Notes under the pieces: model-generated
Told to the model about the DNA's origin: nothing
Databases searched by the model: none
Seen by the model: the letters and a program-made list of their open reading frames with translations, nothing else
Shown: positions 1-9,177 of the stretch, piece after piece
Layout of the letters: every line of letters begins with the position of its first letter
How positions within the stretch are numbered: the first letter of the stretch is position 1
Origin: Nitrospirales bacterium
GTDB taxonomy: Bacteria > Nitrospirota > Nitrospiria > Nitrospirales > UBA8639
Reading direction: 5' to 3'
Length of the DNA stretch: 64,000 nucleotides
Assembly: GCA_022828225.1 (NCBI GenBank)
Contig: JAJEJG010000023.1
Coordinates: forward strand, 107,001 to 171,000
Translations under genes and position numbers: made by a program

Positions 1-1301
1 CAAATCCCCAGCGTCGGTGGAACGGGAGAAACCCCGGCCGCGGTGGCGATGGAGATCACCACGGGAACAAGCATGCTCGTCGACGCAGTATTCGAGACAA
101 TCTCCGTGATCACCAACGCGGTGCCGATGGCAACGGCCGTCAGGGTCCACAAGGTATTGCTCCCGAAGAGCGCTACCAGACTTTCTCCGATGATCGCGGC
201 CAAGTGGGTTTGCACCATCAGATAGCCAAACGTCAAGCCGCCGCCGAATAACAGGATCGTGCCCCAATTAATGTTCGCGGCCTGGCTCCAACTCAACGTG
301 AATTCCCCGGCTTTGAAATTGAGGGGCAGCACGAACAGCAGGCCCGCGGCGAAAATCGGGACCATTTCCTTGGGAAGCCGGGCATTGATGAACGTCACCA
401 ACTCGGAATCTCGTCCCAAGACGATTGCCAACAACCCCGGTCCGACCCAACATCCGATAGCCAGGAGCAACGCGATACAGGTGTTCCGTTGGCCGGGCGT
501 CCAGCCTTTCTGTTGTTGACGAAGCCCTTGTAGATGCTCGCTCAGGTCCGGGAACGTTTTCGGCAAGGGATGAAACCAATAGAGCACACCGGCAATGCCC
601 AACCAGAGCACGCCGGCCAGCGGGAGTCCAATGGCCATCCAATCGAAAAACGAGATGGAAACACCGGCTTGTTGGGAAAGCAGGCCCACGCCGATAATAT
701 TGGGCGGCGTGCCGATCATCGTCGAAATCCCCCCGGCCGCGGAGCCATAGGCTAACAACAGAAGCACGCCGGGCTCATGAGGCCCGGCCTCTTCCCAGGT
801 CCCGCGAATCGTGGCGAGCAAGCCAAGCGCAATCGGCACCATGATCGCCACGGATGCCGTGTTGCTGATCCACATGGACAGGATCGCTGTGGCCAGTCCC
901 ATGGCTGCGAATATCCTCATCGGCCTGGCCGCGATCCATGATCTGGACAACAGCCAGACGGAAAACCGCCGATCCAGCCCGTGCACCACAAAGGCTTCAG
1001 CCAAAAAGAAGCTGCCGATAAAGAGAAAGATGATCGGATGGGCGAACGTCGCCAGGACTTCCTTGGCCGACCCCAAGCCCAAGGCAATACACAACGCCGC
1101 CCCGACCAGTGAAGTCACGGCCAGGGGAATGGCTTCCGTGGCCCAACTGACCACGACCCACACCAAAACGGCCGAGAGGGTATGAGCCGAGGGAGGGAGA
1201 CTGGAAAACGGGTTGAGATACACCAGGAGCGCCAACACGGGCGCCGCATACAGGCCGACTCGTTGCCTCATTCCCCAGGCATGCCGGTTTGCGGTTTTCA
1301 T
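1..1301 (-). CDS. SLC13/DASS-family sodium:anion symporter (partial, 3' end beyond window)
   Basis: This integral membrane protein is predicted to couple Na+ flow to uptake of a divalent anion such as a dicarboxylate or sulfate. I read it on the minus strand; the frame is open from the ATG at 1301 to the left edge. The N-terminal part has alternating hydrophobic helices and the segment ATEAIPLAV, followed by FLAEAFVVHGLDRR, both typical of the family. Near the left edge TEIVSNTAS followed by a PVPP stretch matches the second SNT sodium-binding signature, so nearly the whole protein is present. An alternative in-frame ATG lies at 1271; neither has a strong Shine-Dalgarno. The anion cannot be told from sequence. 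It is divergent from mfd. Confidence 0.85.
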   Translation of the reverse strand, partial: MKTANRHAWGMRQRVGLYAAPVLALLVYLNPFSSLPPSAHTLSAVLVWVVVSWATEAIPLAVTSLVGAALCIALGLGSAKEVLATFAHPIIFLFIGSFFLAEAFVVHGLDRRFSVWLLSRSWIAARPMRIFAAMGLATAILSMWISNTASVAIMVPIALGLLATIRGTWEEAGPHEPGVLLLLAYGSAAGGISTMIGTPPNIIGVGLLSQQAGVSISFFDWMAIGLPLAGVLWLGIAGVLYWFHPLPKTFPDLSEHLQGLRQQQKGWTPGQRNTCIALLLAIGCWVGPGLLAIVLGRDSELVTFINARLPKEMVPIFAAGLLFVLPLNFKAGEFTLSWSQAANINWGTILLFGGGLTFGYLMVQTHLAAIIGESLVALFGSNTLWTLTAVAIGTALVITEIVSNTASTSMLVPVVISIATAAGVSPVPPTLGI

Positions 1302-1600
1302 CCCGATGCGACTGCTCGTGCGACTCCCGGACCCTGTTTCAGGACGAGCCCGGACGGGGTTGATGTGATTGGTTCAAAGCGTGCTTGTGAGAGACAAGCG
1401 TTGGCTGTCGGACAAGATTGAAGCGCACTGTACCATAGCGAGCTGAGGAAAAACTATTTTGTCTATGACGGAAAAATTCACGTGAGAATGTTGAGGGTGA
1501 TCTTGAAGAGCCAAGCAAGGGAGGGCCTGGAGAAGACCCCGCTAGGATTTTCGCAGAGGACGGGGTATCATAGATGGTTTAGGGCACACGAACGGTCTGG

Positions 1601-1788
1601 TTGATTTTGAGTACGCGCATCGTCACCGCCCAAGAACTCATCCCCCTTCTGACTCGGCAGAGCGAGCAAGACGCCCGGGTGGCGGGCCTTGACCAACGAG
1701 AGCTTCGACTTGCTTCACGTCGGACATATCCGGTATCTCCAAGCGGAACGAGCGTTGAGGGGACCTGTTGGTCGTGGGTGCCAACAGC
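1601..1788 (+). pseudogene. Decayed fragment of an HldE/RfaE2-like nucleotidyltransferase
   Basis: Three consecutive frames carry pieces of one cytidylyltransferase N-terminus. The first reads RIVTAQELIPLLTR (about 1613-1655). The second reads LTNESFDLLHVGHIRYLQAE (1689-1748), which contains the nucleotide-binding HVGH motif. The third reads DLLVVGANS (1762-1788). The order matches ADP-heptose synthase-type proteins (consensus FTNGCFDLLHVGH, then LGDLLVVG.NSD). At least two frameshifts and loss of everything after the NS motif make it non-functional. It occupies most of the otherwise empty gap between the transporter and mfd. Confidence 0.75.
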
Positions 1789-1825
1789 TCAGTTTTCAGG
1801 TGACTTAACGCTGACCCGACCGACC

Positions 1826-1866
1826 TCCCTCACCCTGCCCTCTCCCACGGCGGGGAGAGGGTTCAG
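1826..1866. repeat. Dispersed palindromic repeat, family A (GGGAGAGGG type)
   Basis: The core is CCCTCTCCC, a short spacer, then GGGAGAGGG, preceded by a CTCACCCTG tail. The same element occurs twice inside mnmE (about 26089 and 26980). Here it lies directly upstream of mfd and may form a hairpin in the leader. Confidence 0.7.
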
Positions 1867-1884
1867 AAGGTTATTTTGATATCA

Positions 1885-4800
1885 ATGACCCAAGACAACA
1901 ACCCGTTCCAGACATCCTGTGACCGACTTCTCGCGCCCGTGTTTGAGGCCTTGACCGCTCCGGGGGCGAAACCCCTGGTGCTTGGGCCGCATGGCCCCGG
2001 CCTCGCGTTCATCCTGAGTCTGCTGCGGACGACGGGGAACGAGACAGCAGCCGGCCGGCCGAATGACGGAGTCATTCCCCAGCATTGGTTGATTCTGACG
2101 CCGACTCAGGACGAGGCAGAATCGTTATGCCGGGACATGCAGTTTTTCTTTGACTTCTTCAACCTGCCCGCCGAATCGCTGGCGTTCTTCCCTGACCGGG
2201 GCCAAGCCCCGTATGCAGCCGATGCGCCGTCCATCGATCACGTCACGCAACGGATGCGGACCTTGTTTCAGCTACAAACCTATCGTCCCACGGTGGTCAT
2301 CACAACGCCGCCGGCCGCCATGCAATACCTGGTCCCCCAATCCGTCTTTGCGCAATCGTGTTTGACCCTCAATGTGGGCAGCGTGATTGAGCGGGAAACG
2401 CTGCTCCGCCATTTGTTGCGGACCGGGTATCGACGCGTGTCCGTGGTGGACATTCCCGGAGAATTCAGCGTTCGGGGAGGCATCGTCGATATCTTTTCCA
2501 CCGGTGCGACAGCGCCCTACCGGATCGAGTTTTTGGGCGATACCGTCGAATCCACCCGGCAGTTCGATCCGGGCACGCAGGAATCCACCGAATCGGTTCT
2601 CTCCGCGGTACTCCTTCCCGCAAGGGAATTCCTGCTTCCGGCCGACGACTCCGACCACTCGCTTGCCGAGACCCCGCCGGATGCCGAGTGGCGATTGCCG
2701 GACGCCCACCCGTCCATGGCCGCCCTGTTGGACTACTTTCCGGCTTCACCTTTCGTGGTCATGGATCGTCCCATCACCCTGGCGCAACACGCACGGGAGT
2801 GGGAAGAACGCTTGCACGCGGCATGGGAGGAACACGACGCGTCGAACACCGAAGTTCCGTATCCGGGTCCGGCTCAACAGGCCGGCGTCTGGGATGAATT
2901 CCTGCCGTTCCTGTCCGAGGGCCCGCTACTGGCGTTTGACGCGATCGCGCCCGCCGACGGTGCCTGGAACCCGGTCATCGACCTTCCGCTCCAGTCGGCC
3001 AAGAGCGTGGGGCTGGGGCTCCGCGGCACGTCCTTTACCGAGACCCTGACGATCCTGGAACGGCTTCGCCATGACGGGCCGGTGGTCGTCGTGGTTCGAT
3101 CCTCCGGACAAGTCGGGCGTTTATCGGGGTTGTTTGCCGAACACCAGGTTCCTGTGACGGAACAAAATCCCTTGCCTGACGCTTCCGATTCTTCGGAACG
3201 ATTGCCGTTTTATATTCTGCAAGGATTTCTTTCCTCGGGGTTTATGGCGCCGTCGTTGCCGTTCGCAGTGGTGACCGAAGACGATATATTCGCTAAAATT
3301 TCCCGGCATCGCCCCCAACCCAAAAGCAAGACCGCGACCTTCCTCTCTTCATTGGAGGATTTGAACGCCGGCGACTACGTGGTCCACGTGCAACACGGGA
3401 TCAGCCGGTACAAGGGGCTTCGGCGTTTGTCCGTGCAGGACTTTGAGAGCGACTATCTGATTCTGGAATTTGCGGGACGGGACACGCTTTATGTGCCGCT
3501 GGACCGGCTGAACCAAGTCCAGAAATTCCGGGGCAGCGACCACGCGGCTCCGACCCTCGACAAATTGGGAGGCACCGCGTGGGCCAAGACCAAGGCGCGC
3601 GTCAAGAAAGCCATCGAGGACATGACCGACGAACTCGTCGATTTGTACGCCGACCGGGAAGTCGTCAGTCGCCGGCCATACCAGCAGGACAGTTCCTTGG
3701 CCCATGAGTTCGATGCGGCGTTCGATTATGAAGAAACCCCTGACCAGATCAAGGCGATCGACGACATTCAACGGGACCTCCGGCTGCCCAAACCCATGGA
3801 CCGGCTCGTGTGCGGAGACGTCGGGTACGGCAAAACCGAAGTGGCGATGCGCGCGGCGTTCCAGGCCGTCCAGGATAACCGGCAGGTGGCGGTGCTGGTG
3901 CCCACCACCCTGCTGGCGCAACAACATGCGGAAACGTTTACGCGCCGCTTCGCACCGTTTCCCATTCAGGTGTCGACGCTCTCACGGTTTCAAACCCCCA
4001 AAGAGGTCAAGGCGGTGTTATCCGACCTCGCCTCGGGCGTCGTGGATATCGTCATCGGCACCCACCGGCTCCTTCACAAGAACATCCGCTTCAAAAACCT
4101 GGGACTGGTCATTATCGACGAAGAGCAATGGTTCGGCGTCCGTCACAAGGAACGCCTGAAACAACTGCGCACGCAAGTGGACGTGCTGACACTCACGGCG
4201 ACGCCCATCCCGCGCACGCTGCAAATGGCCTTTTCCGGGGTCCGGGACCTGTCGGTGATCGACACGCCTCCGCCCGGCCGTCTCGCCATTCGCACTCAGG
4301 TCGTCCGATTCAATCCCAACCTGATCCGCGAGGCGATCCGCCGGGAACTGGCGAGACAGGGACAAGTCTTCTATGTGCACAACCGGGTCGAAACCATCGA
4401 GCGCACGGCCGAATGGCTTCGCGAACTCGTGCCTGAAGCCCGGCTCGTCATGGCGCACGGGCAGATGAACGAACACGTGCTCGAAGGCGTCATGCTCAAG
4501 TTCTTTCACGGCGAGGCGGATATCCTCGTTGCGACCTCAATCATTCAATCGGGGCTGGACGTGCCGCGTGCCAATACCATCCTGGTGGATCGGGCGGATA
4601 CGTTCGGACTGGCGCAACTCTATCAACTGCGGGGGCGAGTGGGGCGGGCCGGCGACCAGGCCTATGCCTATTTCTTTTTCCCCAATGAAGAGATCCTGGG
4701 CACCGATGCCCAACGACGGCTCCTGGCCATTCAGGAATTTGCGGACTTGGGGTCGGGGTTTCGTATTGCCGCCGCGGACCTGGAAATTCGCGGCGCCGGC

Positions 4801-5385
4801 AACCTGCTCGGCAAACAACAGTCCGGCAACATTGCCGCGGTGGGCTTTGATCTGTATATGCAGATGGTGGAGCAAGCCGTGCAACAGCGCCAAGGCGAAC
4901 CCGTGGAAGAGGAGATCGAACCCACGTTGCACGTGCCCGTCTCAGCCTTTATCCCGGACGACTACGTGGAGGACGGCCACCAACGCTTGTCTTTGTATAA
5001 ACGGCTCTCCGCCAGCCAGACGGTCGGCGACCTCGCGCTGCTGCATGGGGAGACGCAGGACCGGTATGGAACGCCGCCCGCACCGGTAGAACAGTTGTTT
5101 CAGGTCATGCAAATTCGCCTGCTCGCCAAAAAGCTGAAAGTGGAGTCGCTGGACGTCGCGAATGATGCTGTGACCGTGACCTTTGCGCCCCACGCCACGA
5201 TTGCGCAGGAGCGTCTCGATTGGCTCATGCAGTATTCGGAAGGCCGGCTCCAATTCCTCTCGCCGGTCTCCTTTGCCGTACCCGTGGACCTTGATGATTG
5301 GCCCGTGGTGGTATCGGTCCTGACCACATTGTTGAACGGCCTGTTGGAGACTTCCCCGCAACCCATGACTCCTACACTCTCATGA
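1885..5385 (+). CDS. mfd: Transcription-repair coupling factor Mfd
   Basis: An ATP-dependent translocase that removes stalled RNA polymerase from DNA lesions and recruits UvrA. The protein has about 1166 residues, the normal family size. Domains in order are a UvrB-like N-terminal region, an RNA-polymerase-interacting CarD-like domain (GDYVVHVQHGISRYKG near residue 495), the RecG-type motor with Walker A GDVGYGKTE (about 648) and a DEEQ Walker B (about 747), motif VI QLRGRVGR, and a C-terminal TRCF domain. A TTG at 1876 is in frame and 5 nt after AGAAGG, so the true start may be nine bases upstream. The stop overlaps the next start by 4 bases (ATGA), indicating translational coupling. Confidence 0.97.
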   Translation: MTQDNNPFQTSCDRLLAPVFEALTAPGAKPLVLGPHGPGLAFILSLLRTTGNETAAGRPNDGVIPQHWLILTPTQDEAESLCRDMQFFFDFFNLPAESLAFFPDRGQAPYAADAPSIDHVTQRMRTLFQLQTYRPTVVITTPPAAMQYLVPQSVFAQSCLTLNVGSVIERETLLRHLLRTGYRRVSVVDIPGEFSVRGGIVDIFSTGATAPYRIEFLGDTVESTRQFDPGTQESTESVLSAVLLPAREFLLPADDSDHSLAETPPDAEWRLPDAHPSMAALLDYFPASPFVVMDRPITLAQHAREWEERLHAAWEEHDASNTEVPYPGPAQQAGVWDEFLPFLSEGPLLAFDAIAPADGAWNPVIDLPLQSAKSVGLGLRGTSFTETLTILERLRHDGPVVVVVRSSGQVGRLSGLFAEHQVPVTEQNPLPDASDSSERLPFYILQGFLSSGFMAPSLPFAVVTEDDIFAKISRHRPQPKSKTATFLSSLEDLNAGDYVVHVQHGISRYKGLRRLSVQDFESDYLILEFAGRDTLYVPLDRLNQVQKFRGSDHAAPTLDKLGGTAWAKTKARVKKAIEDMTDELVDLYADREVVSRRPYQQDSSLAHEFDAAFDYEETPDQIKAIDDIQRDLRLPKPMDRLVCGDVGYGKTEVAMRAAFQAVQDNRQVAVLVPTTLLAQQHAETFTRRFAPFPIQVSTLSRFQTPKEVKAVLSDLASGVVDIVIGTHRLLHKNIRFKNLGLVIIDEEQWFGVRHKERLKQLRTQVDVLTLTATPIPRTLQMAFSGVRDLSVIDTPPPGRLAIRTQVVRFNPNLIREAIRRELARQGQVFYVHNRVETIERTAEWLRELVPEARLVMAHGQMNEHVLEGVMLKFFHGEADILVATSIIQSGLDVPRANTILVDRADTFGLAQLYQLRGRVGRAGDQAYAYFFFPNEEILGTDAQRRLLAIQEFADLGSGFRIAAADLEIRGAGNLLGKQQSGNIAAVGFDLYMQMVEQAVQQRQGEPVEEEIEPTLHVPVSAFIPDDYVEDGHQRLSLYKRLSASQTVGDLALLHGETQDRYGTPPAPVEQLFQVMQIRLLAKKLKVESLDVANDAVTVTFAPHATIAQERLDWLMQYSEGRLQFLSPVSFAVPVDLDDWPVVVSVLTTLLNGLLETSPQPMTPTLS

Positions 5386-6398
5386 TGCACGCTCATCTCC
5401 AACGTCGTTTGTTATCCCGGAACCGGCGAGGCTCGCGCACGATCAGGACGACGGCCCTCCCGGCCATGGCCCTGTGTGTGATCGCATGTCTTGTTCCCGT
5501 CGTATCCGCCCAATCCCCGGCGCAGGACGGTGAAAATAAAGCGTTAATGGATGGAATCGCCGCCGTCGTCAATACGGAGATTATTACGGTTTCAGAACTT
5601 CAATCGGAAATGGGCGATGAATTCTTTCGCTTGAAAGCTCGCTATGAAGGTGACGAACTCACGGAACGTCTCTCGCGGAAACGCCAGGAGGTCCTGAACC
5701 GGATGATCGAACGGAAACTCCTCGTCCAGGAGGCCAAGGCCAAAAACGTGTCAGTCAGCGATGAAGAAGTGGAACAGGCCTGGGAACAAATGCGCAGAAA
5801 CCCCGCCGGGTTCCCACCGGCGGCCGCTCAATCAAAAGCCGTGCTTCGTGAAGAATTGATGGCCCGTCGAATCAGGGATATCGAGGTTCGCCGAGGGATC
5901 GTCGTCGTGCCGAAAGAGATTCACGCCTACTTTCAAGAGCAACAACAGCGCTTTACGTCTCCCGGCACACACCACATTCGGCAGATTCTCCTGCTCCCGA
6001 AGCTGGATGAAGATCGGGAGACACTGAAAGCGCGAGCGGAAGTCCTCATGGATCAACTTGAGGAGGGCAGGAGTTTCGAGAAATTGGCTGAACTGTTTTC
6101 CGATGGATCAGAGAGCGTGCTGGGGGGCGATCTGGGGTTCGTGACGAAAGACGAACTCTTGGCGCCGTTGGGCGAAGCCCTGGACAAGCTCAACCCGGGG
6201 GAGGTCAGCCCCTTAATTGAAACGGAAATCGGGATCCATATTCTCCTACTTGAAGAGAACCGGCCGGGAATCACGGAACCGTTTGAGAAAGTGAAAGAAG
6301 CGATTGGGAATCGGTTGTTTCAGGAGAAAATCCAGGAATCCCACGACAACTGGATGTCATCGCTGAAAGATAAGGCCTACATCGAAATCCGGTTTTAA
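5382..6398 (+). CDS. SurA-like periplasmic peptidyl-prolyl cis-trans isomerase (parvulin type)
   Basis: Probably a periplasmic chaperone/foldase for outer-membrane proteins. The 338-residue protein begins at an ATG overlapping the mfd stop. An arginine-rich N-terminus precedes a hydrophobic core that ends VPVVSA, a good Sec signal peptide with cleavage near residue 43. Residues about 55-190 form the SurA_N helical region (AAVVNTEIIT, then RQEVLNRMIERKLL). One PPIC domain spans about 197-291 (HHIRQILL to ETEIGIHILLLEE, containing GGDLGFV). SurA of enterobacteria has two PPIC domains; this protein has one, like PrsA/SurA hybrids in other phyla. Co-transcription with mfd is inferred from the overlap. 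Confidence 0.88.
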   Translation: MMHAHLQRRLLSRNRRGSRTIRTTALPAMALCVIACLVPVVSAQSPAQDGENKALMDGIAAVVNTEIITVSELQSEMGDEFFRLKARYEGDELTERLSRKRQEVLNRMIERKLLVQEAKAKNVSVSDEEVEQAWEQMRRNPAGFPPAAAQSKAVLREELMARRIRDIEVRRGIVVVPKEIHAYFQEQQQRFTSPGTHHIRQILLLPKLDEDRETLKARAEVLMDQLEEGRSFEKLAELFSDGSESVLGGDLGFVTKDELLAPLGEALDKLNPGEVSPLIETEIGIHILLLEENRPGITEPFEKVKEAIGNRLFQEKIQESHDNWMSSLKDKAYIEIRF

Positions 6399-6450
6399 AG
6401 TCCTTCCGGCACCGCGCACGATCGAACGAGCATCTGCATTTTCTCTCAGT

Positions 6451-6473
6451 TACCAAAAAGGTGCTTTTTGGTA
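6451..6473. terminator. Perfect hairpin between convergent genes
   Basis: TACCAAAAA and TTTTTGGTA are perfect 9-bp arms around GGTGC. The element lies 50 bp after the surA-like stop and 80 bp before the end of a convergent gene. The arms supply an A-run and a T-run in both directions, so a bidirectional terminator is plausible, though the stem is AT-rich. Confidence 0.5.
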
Positions 6474-6552
6474 TACTTTTGGATCCATTTGGCTGCATTT
6501 TAGAATACTTTTGGATCTATTTGGCATCTTTTTGGCATACTTTTGCATCATT
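6465..6552. repeat. Tandem repeat, three units of 32 bp
   Basis: The word ATACTTTTGGAT or a close variant begins at 6473, 6505 and 6537, a period of exactly 32 bp. Each unit also carries TTTGGC. The array overlaps the right arm of the hairpin and fills the gap up to the stop codon of the convergent gene. It is much richer in T than its surroundings. Confidence 0.7.
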
Positions 6553-6553
6553 T

Positions 6554-7414
6554 TTACTCAGAAATCGCGTCATTCGACATGAGGAGTTTGCAGGCTTCCG
6601 ATAGGCCGGGAGGCGGGGTCACATCATCCTGGAAGGGTGCGAACAGAGCATAGAGTTCATCCCAGGCGGCAAATTTGGCGTTCAGATACGACCCGAGCAA
6701 TCTGAACGACGGCAGAGTGTTGTCCACACGCGTCACACGGATGACCGGATTATCGAAGAAATTCTGAAAGAAGCCGGTTTGAGTCAACTGCACGCTTTCC
6801 AAGGCTCCGGTCCTGGCGGAACGACGGATTCCCCTGATCGCATATTCCTGCTCTTGCCAGAAAATATACTCCTGATTGCGCAGATAAGGGGGGTAATCCC
6901 CGCCTTCTATCTCCTCCCAATCGGGAGGCAAGCGAACGCCTTGAAAGTCCAGCAATAAAATCAGCCCACCCTGCGTATCCCAGACCCTGTATAAGTCATT
7001 GAGCCGGCCCTTTCGTTCGCCGGACCCGGACGCTTCGCAGACCTGGCGGTAAGAGCTAGCCGGGTTGGCGGTGATCTGCTTGATGTAAGTCTCCAGACGC
7101 GGCCTGTCCTCCTCTCTGAAAAGAAGCAAGGCAGCCTGTTGGCCCGCCTCGACCGCGGGTAACGCATCGACCCAGACGACGAACGCGTCTCCGTCCGACG
7201 TTCCGCGATATTCCCCGGCCAGGCGATCAAACGCCCCGACGGTTTGTCGATCGGCCGGCGCCGGCCGCTGATCACCAACGCCACGTTCATCACCGGTTTG
7301 ACCCTGTGCCTGAAAAACCGTGAAGCACACCAACGCAACGGCGATGCCCAGCGTCAAACCACGGCTGCGCCCTCGCCTAACGCCGTCTTCAGCCGGCATC
7401 GTTCCACGATTCAT
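6554..7414 (-). CDS. Secreted protein of unknown function
   Basis: I do not recognise this family with confidence. The 286-residue product has an arginine-rich N-terminus, a hydrophobic stretch (LGIAVALVCFTVFQ) and an AQG/QT boundary near residue 38 that suits signal peptidase, so it is probably exported. The mature part is rich in aromatic and acidic residues (DWEEIEGGDYPPY, YIFWQEQEY) and may be a beta-rich lipocalin- or CpeT-like fold; that is speculation. The start overlaps the end of engB by 26 bp, suggesting one transcript with engB and smpB. A later ATG at 7399 would shorten the overlap to 11 bp. Confidence 0.75.
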   Translation of the reverse strand: MNRGTMPAEDGVRRGRSRGLTLGIAVALVCFTVFQAQGQTGDERGVGDQRPAPADRQTVGAFDRLAGEYRGTSDGDAFVVWVDALPAVEAGQQAALLLFREEDRPRLETYIKQITANPASSYRQVCEASGSGERKGRLNDLYRVWDTQGGLILLLDFQGVRLPPDWEEIEGGDYPPYLRNQEYIFWQEQEYAIRGIRRSARTGALESVQLTQTGFFQNFFDNPVIRVTRVDNTLPSFRLLGSYLNAKFAAWDELYALFAPFQDDVTPPPGLSEACKLLMSNDAISE

Positions 7415-8027
7415 ACCGCGCTCTCAATGCGCTCCAGAGTTCCTGGCGGCCTTCGTTCGTTTTTGAGGAATACCCCACCACCGTTTCATCATGTTCCACG
7501 CCCATGGTTTGGCATACTTGCCCGAGGGCTTGGCGGCGCCGGCCGCGGGACAGTTTGTCGAGCTTCGTCACCACCACGATCGGGCGGTGCCCGAGATGGG
7601 TCAGCCATTCCAGCGTGGTCACGTCATGGGCTTCGACTCCTCGCACGTCGACCAATTGCACGACCGCGCATAATTGAGCCCGGTCTTTCAGATAGCGCTC
7701 GATCATCGGGCCCCATTGTTCACGAACCGACCGGGCGGCTTTGGCGTAGCCGTAGCCGGGCAGATCCACGAAGAAGAGCGGGGGCAACGTCTTGTCACTC
7801 GTAAGAATCCGGAAGAAATTGAGCGTTTGCGTCTTTCCCGGAGTCGTGCTGACCTTGGCGATAGCCTTGCGATTCAACAACGAATTGATCGCCGAAGATT
7901 TGCCCACATTGGAGCGCCCCACGAAGGCCACCTCGGGCAGATGCTCGCGAGGATAGTGCGCCGGCTTCATGCAACTCTTCACAAAATCCGCTGACAGAAT
8001 CTTCATGATCAGACTCGAGACGCCCAC
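7389..8027 (-). CDS. engB: Ribosome biogenesis GTPase EngB (YihA/YsxC)
   Basis: An essential GTPase assisting large-subunit assembly. G1 is GRSNVGKSS (residues 37-45), G2 is TTPGKT (61-66), G3 is DLPGYGYAK (88-96), G4 is TKLDK and G5 is SSKT. The 212-residue length is normal for the TrmE-Era-EngA-EngB-like family. An internal ATG at 8006 (MKILSADFVKS) aligns better with the usual EngB start than the ATG at 8027. It lies 7 bp downstream of smpB and overlaps the secreted unknown, so the three form a minus-strand operon. Confidence 0.96.
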   Translation of the reverse strand: MGVSSLIMKILSADFVKSCMKPAHYPREHLPEVAFVGRSNVGKSSAINSLLNRKAIAKVSTTPGKTQTLNFFRILTSDKTLPPLFFVDLPGYGYAKAARSVREQWGPMIERYLKDRAQLCAVVQLVDVRGVEAHDVTTLEWLTHLGHRPIVVVTKLDKLSRGRRRQALGQVCQTMGVEHDETVVGYSSKTNEGRQELWSALRARYESWNDAG

Positions 8028-8034
8028 GCAGGCG

Positions 8035-8511
8035 TTACGGTTTCCCGGATGCCCGTTTCATGGCCCGTTCCATTTCACGCCCGGCTTCACGTTGTTTCAC
8101 GGCCTCCCGCCGGTCATAGTGTTTTTTCCCGCGCGCGAGCCCCAACTCGACCTTGGCAATCCCGCGTTGATTGAAATACATGCGGAGGGGCACCAATGTG
8201 AGGCCTTTCTGCTGAACTTTACCCGTCAATCTCCGCAACTCTTTCTTGTGCAACAACAGCCCGCGGTCGCGCAAGGGGTCATGATTCATGATGTTCCCAT
8301 GACTGTATTCGCCGATGTGACAGTTATGCAGGATCGCTTTCCCCTCGGTCACGGTGGCATAGGCCTCGCGCAGATTCACCCGGCCTTGCCGTAGCGACTT
8401 CACTTCGGTGCCTTTCAGGATCAGCCCGGCTTCGACCTTTTCTTCAATCGCATAGTCATGAAACGCCTTGCGATTGCTCCCGATCAGTTTCGTCGTCGGA
8501 TCTTGAGACAT
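8035..8511 (-). CDS. smpB: SsrA-binding protein SmpB
   Basis: This small beta-barrel RNA-binding protein delivers tmRNA to stalled ribosomes for trans-translation. The 158-residue sequence contains the family landmarks NRKAFHDY, GLILKGTEVKSLR, EYSHGN, RGLLLHKKE, LVPLRMYF and the basic C-terminal tail beginning GLARGKKHYDRRE. The ATG at 8511 is the first in the open frame. No ssrA gene is seen next to it in this window. It heads the smpB-engB-unknown operon. Confidence 0.97.
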   Translation of the reverse strand: MSQDPTTKLIGSNRKAFHDYAIEEKVEAGLILKGTEVKSLRQGRVNLREAYATVTEGKAILHNCHIGEYSHGNIMNHDPLRDRGLLLHKKELRRLTGKVQQKGLTLVPLRMYFNQRGIAKVELGLARGKKHYDRREAVKQREAGREMERAMKRASGKP

Positions 8512-8572
8512 GCAGTTTAGCCGGGTTTATTGAGAAAGAGGACTGTAAATGTTTGTTCATTCTGTTCCCGGT

Positions 8573-8605
8573 CCCTCCCCTTTGTAAGGGGAGGCCAGGT
8601 GGGGT
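8573..8605. repeat. Dispersed palindromic repeat, family C (CCCCTTTGTAAGGGG type)
   Basis: CTCCCCTT, TGT, AAGGGGAG forms an interrupted palindrome followed by GCCAGGTGGGG, a common bacterial intergenic repeat design. It lies between divergent smpB and the dciA-like gene. A related CCCCC..GGGGG element forms the 3' end of rnpA. Confidence 0.55.
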
Positions 8606-8689
8606 AGAGCCGACCGTGCACGGAGCAATGAGTTCACCGGGCCGGTCATCAATTGACCCTACCCGATTGACGGCCTAGAATACCATCCC

Positions 8690-9154
8690 ATGCATGCCTT
8701 TTCTTCCTCCGGGTCAGTCATCAAGGAAATTTCTCAAAGCCACGGGTTTGCGACGCGCCTCTGGGAGTATCGTCTCCAAAAACAGTGGAACGCACTCGTG
8801 GGCGAGGTCGTGGCGGCCCATACATGGCCGGCCCGGATCAAGTTTCGAAAGCTGCACGTGGCCGTGGACAATTCCGTGTGGCTCCACCAACTCCTCTATC
8901 TCAAGGCCACGTTAATGGAGAACATTCAGGCGCAGATGGAAGAACTCCAGTTAGAGGATATTATTTTCCGGATCGGTGAACTCCCGGAAGCCCGCGAGGA
9001 TGCCGGCGACGCGCCCGCCGAACAGGTTGCCGTTTCCCCAGACGTAGAGAAGGCGGCTCGTGAATACGCGCAAGGCGTCAATGACGACAAACTACGGGAT
9101 TCGCTCAGCAGAGTGATCGCCCGGGCGCTATCGTCTGAGCAACATTCGAAATAA
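8690..9154 (+). CDS. DciA-like DUF721 protein, probable DnaB helicase loader
   Basis: The 154-residue protein has the DUF721 core: W-EYRLQKQWNALVG near residues 25-40, then VVAAHTWPARIKFRKLHVAVDNSVWLHQL as the characteristic KH-like fold with the ALVG and W-Q-L patterns. Members of this family (DciA) load the replicative helicase in bacteria without DnaC or DnaI. Its position about 10 kb from dnaA suits a replication role. The C-terminal third is low-complexity and probably flexible. The ATG at 8690 is the first in frame; Shine-Dalgarno is weak. Confidence 0.82.
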   Translation: MHAFSSSGSVIKEISQSHGFATRLWEYRLQKQWNALVGEVVAAHTWPARIKFRKLHVAVDNSVWLHQLLYLKATLMENIQAQMEELQLEDIIFRIGELPEAREDAGDAPAEQVAVSPDVEKAAREYAQGVNDDKLRDSLSRVIARALSSEQHSK

Positions 9155-9177
9155 CTACCTTCTTCTCACCGTTTAAA

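Noticed and set aside
6421-6552. CRISPR-like array
   Set aside because: The repeat has a 32-bp period but no distinct spacers; units are simple tandem copies and no cas genes are present.
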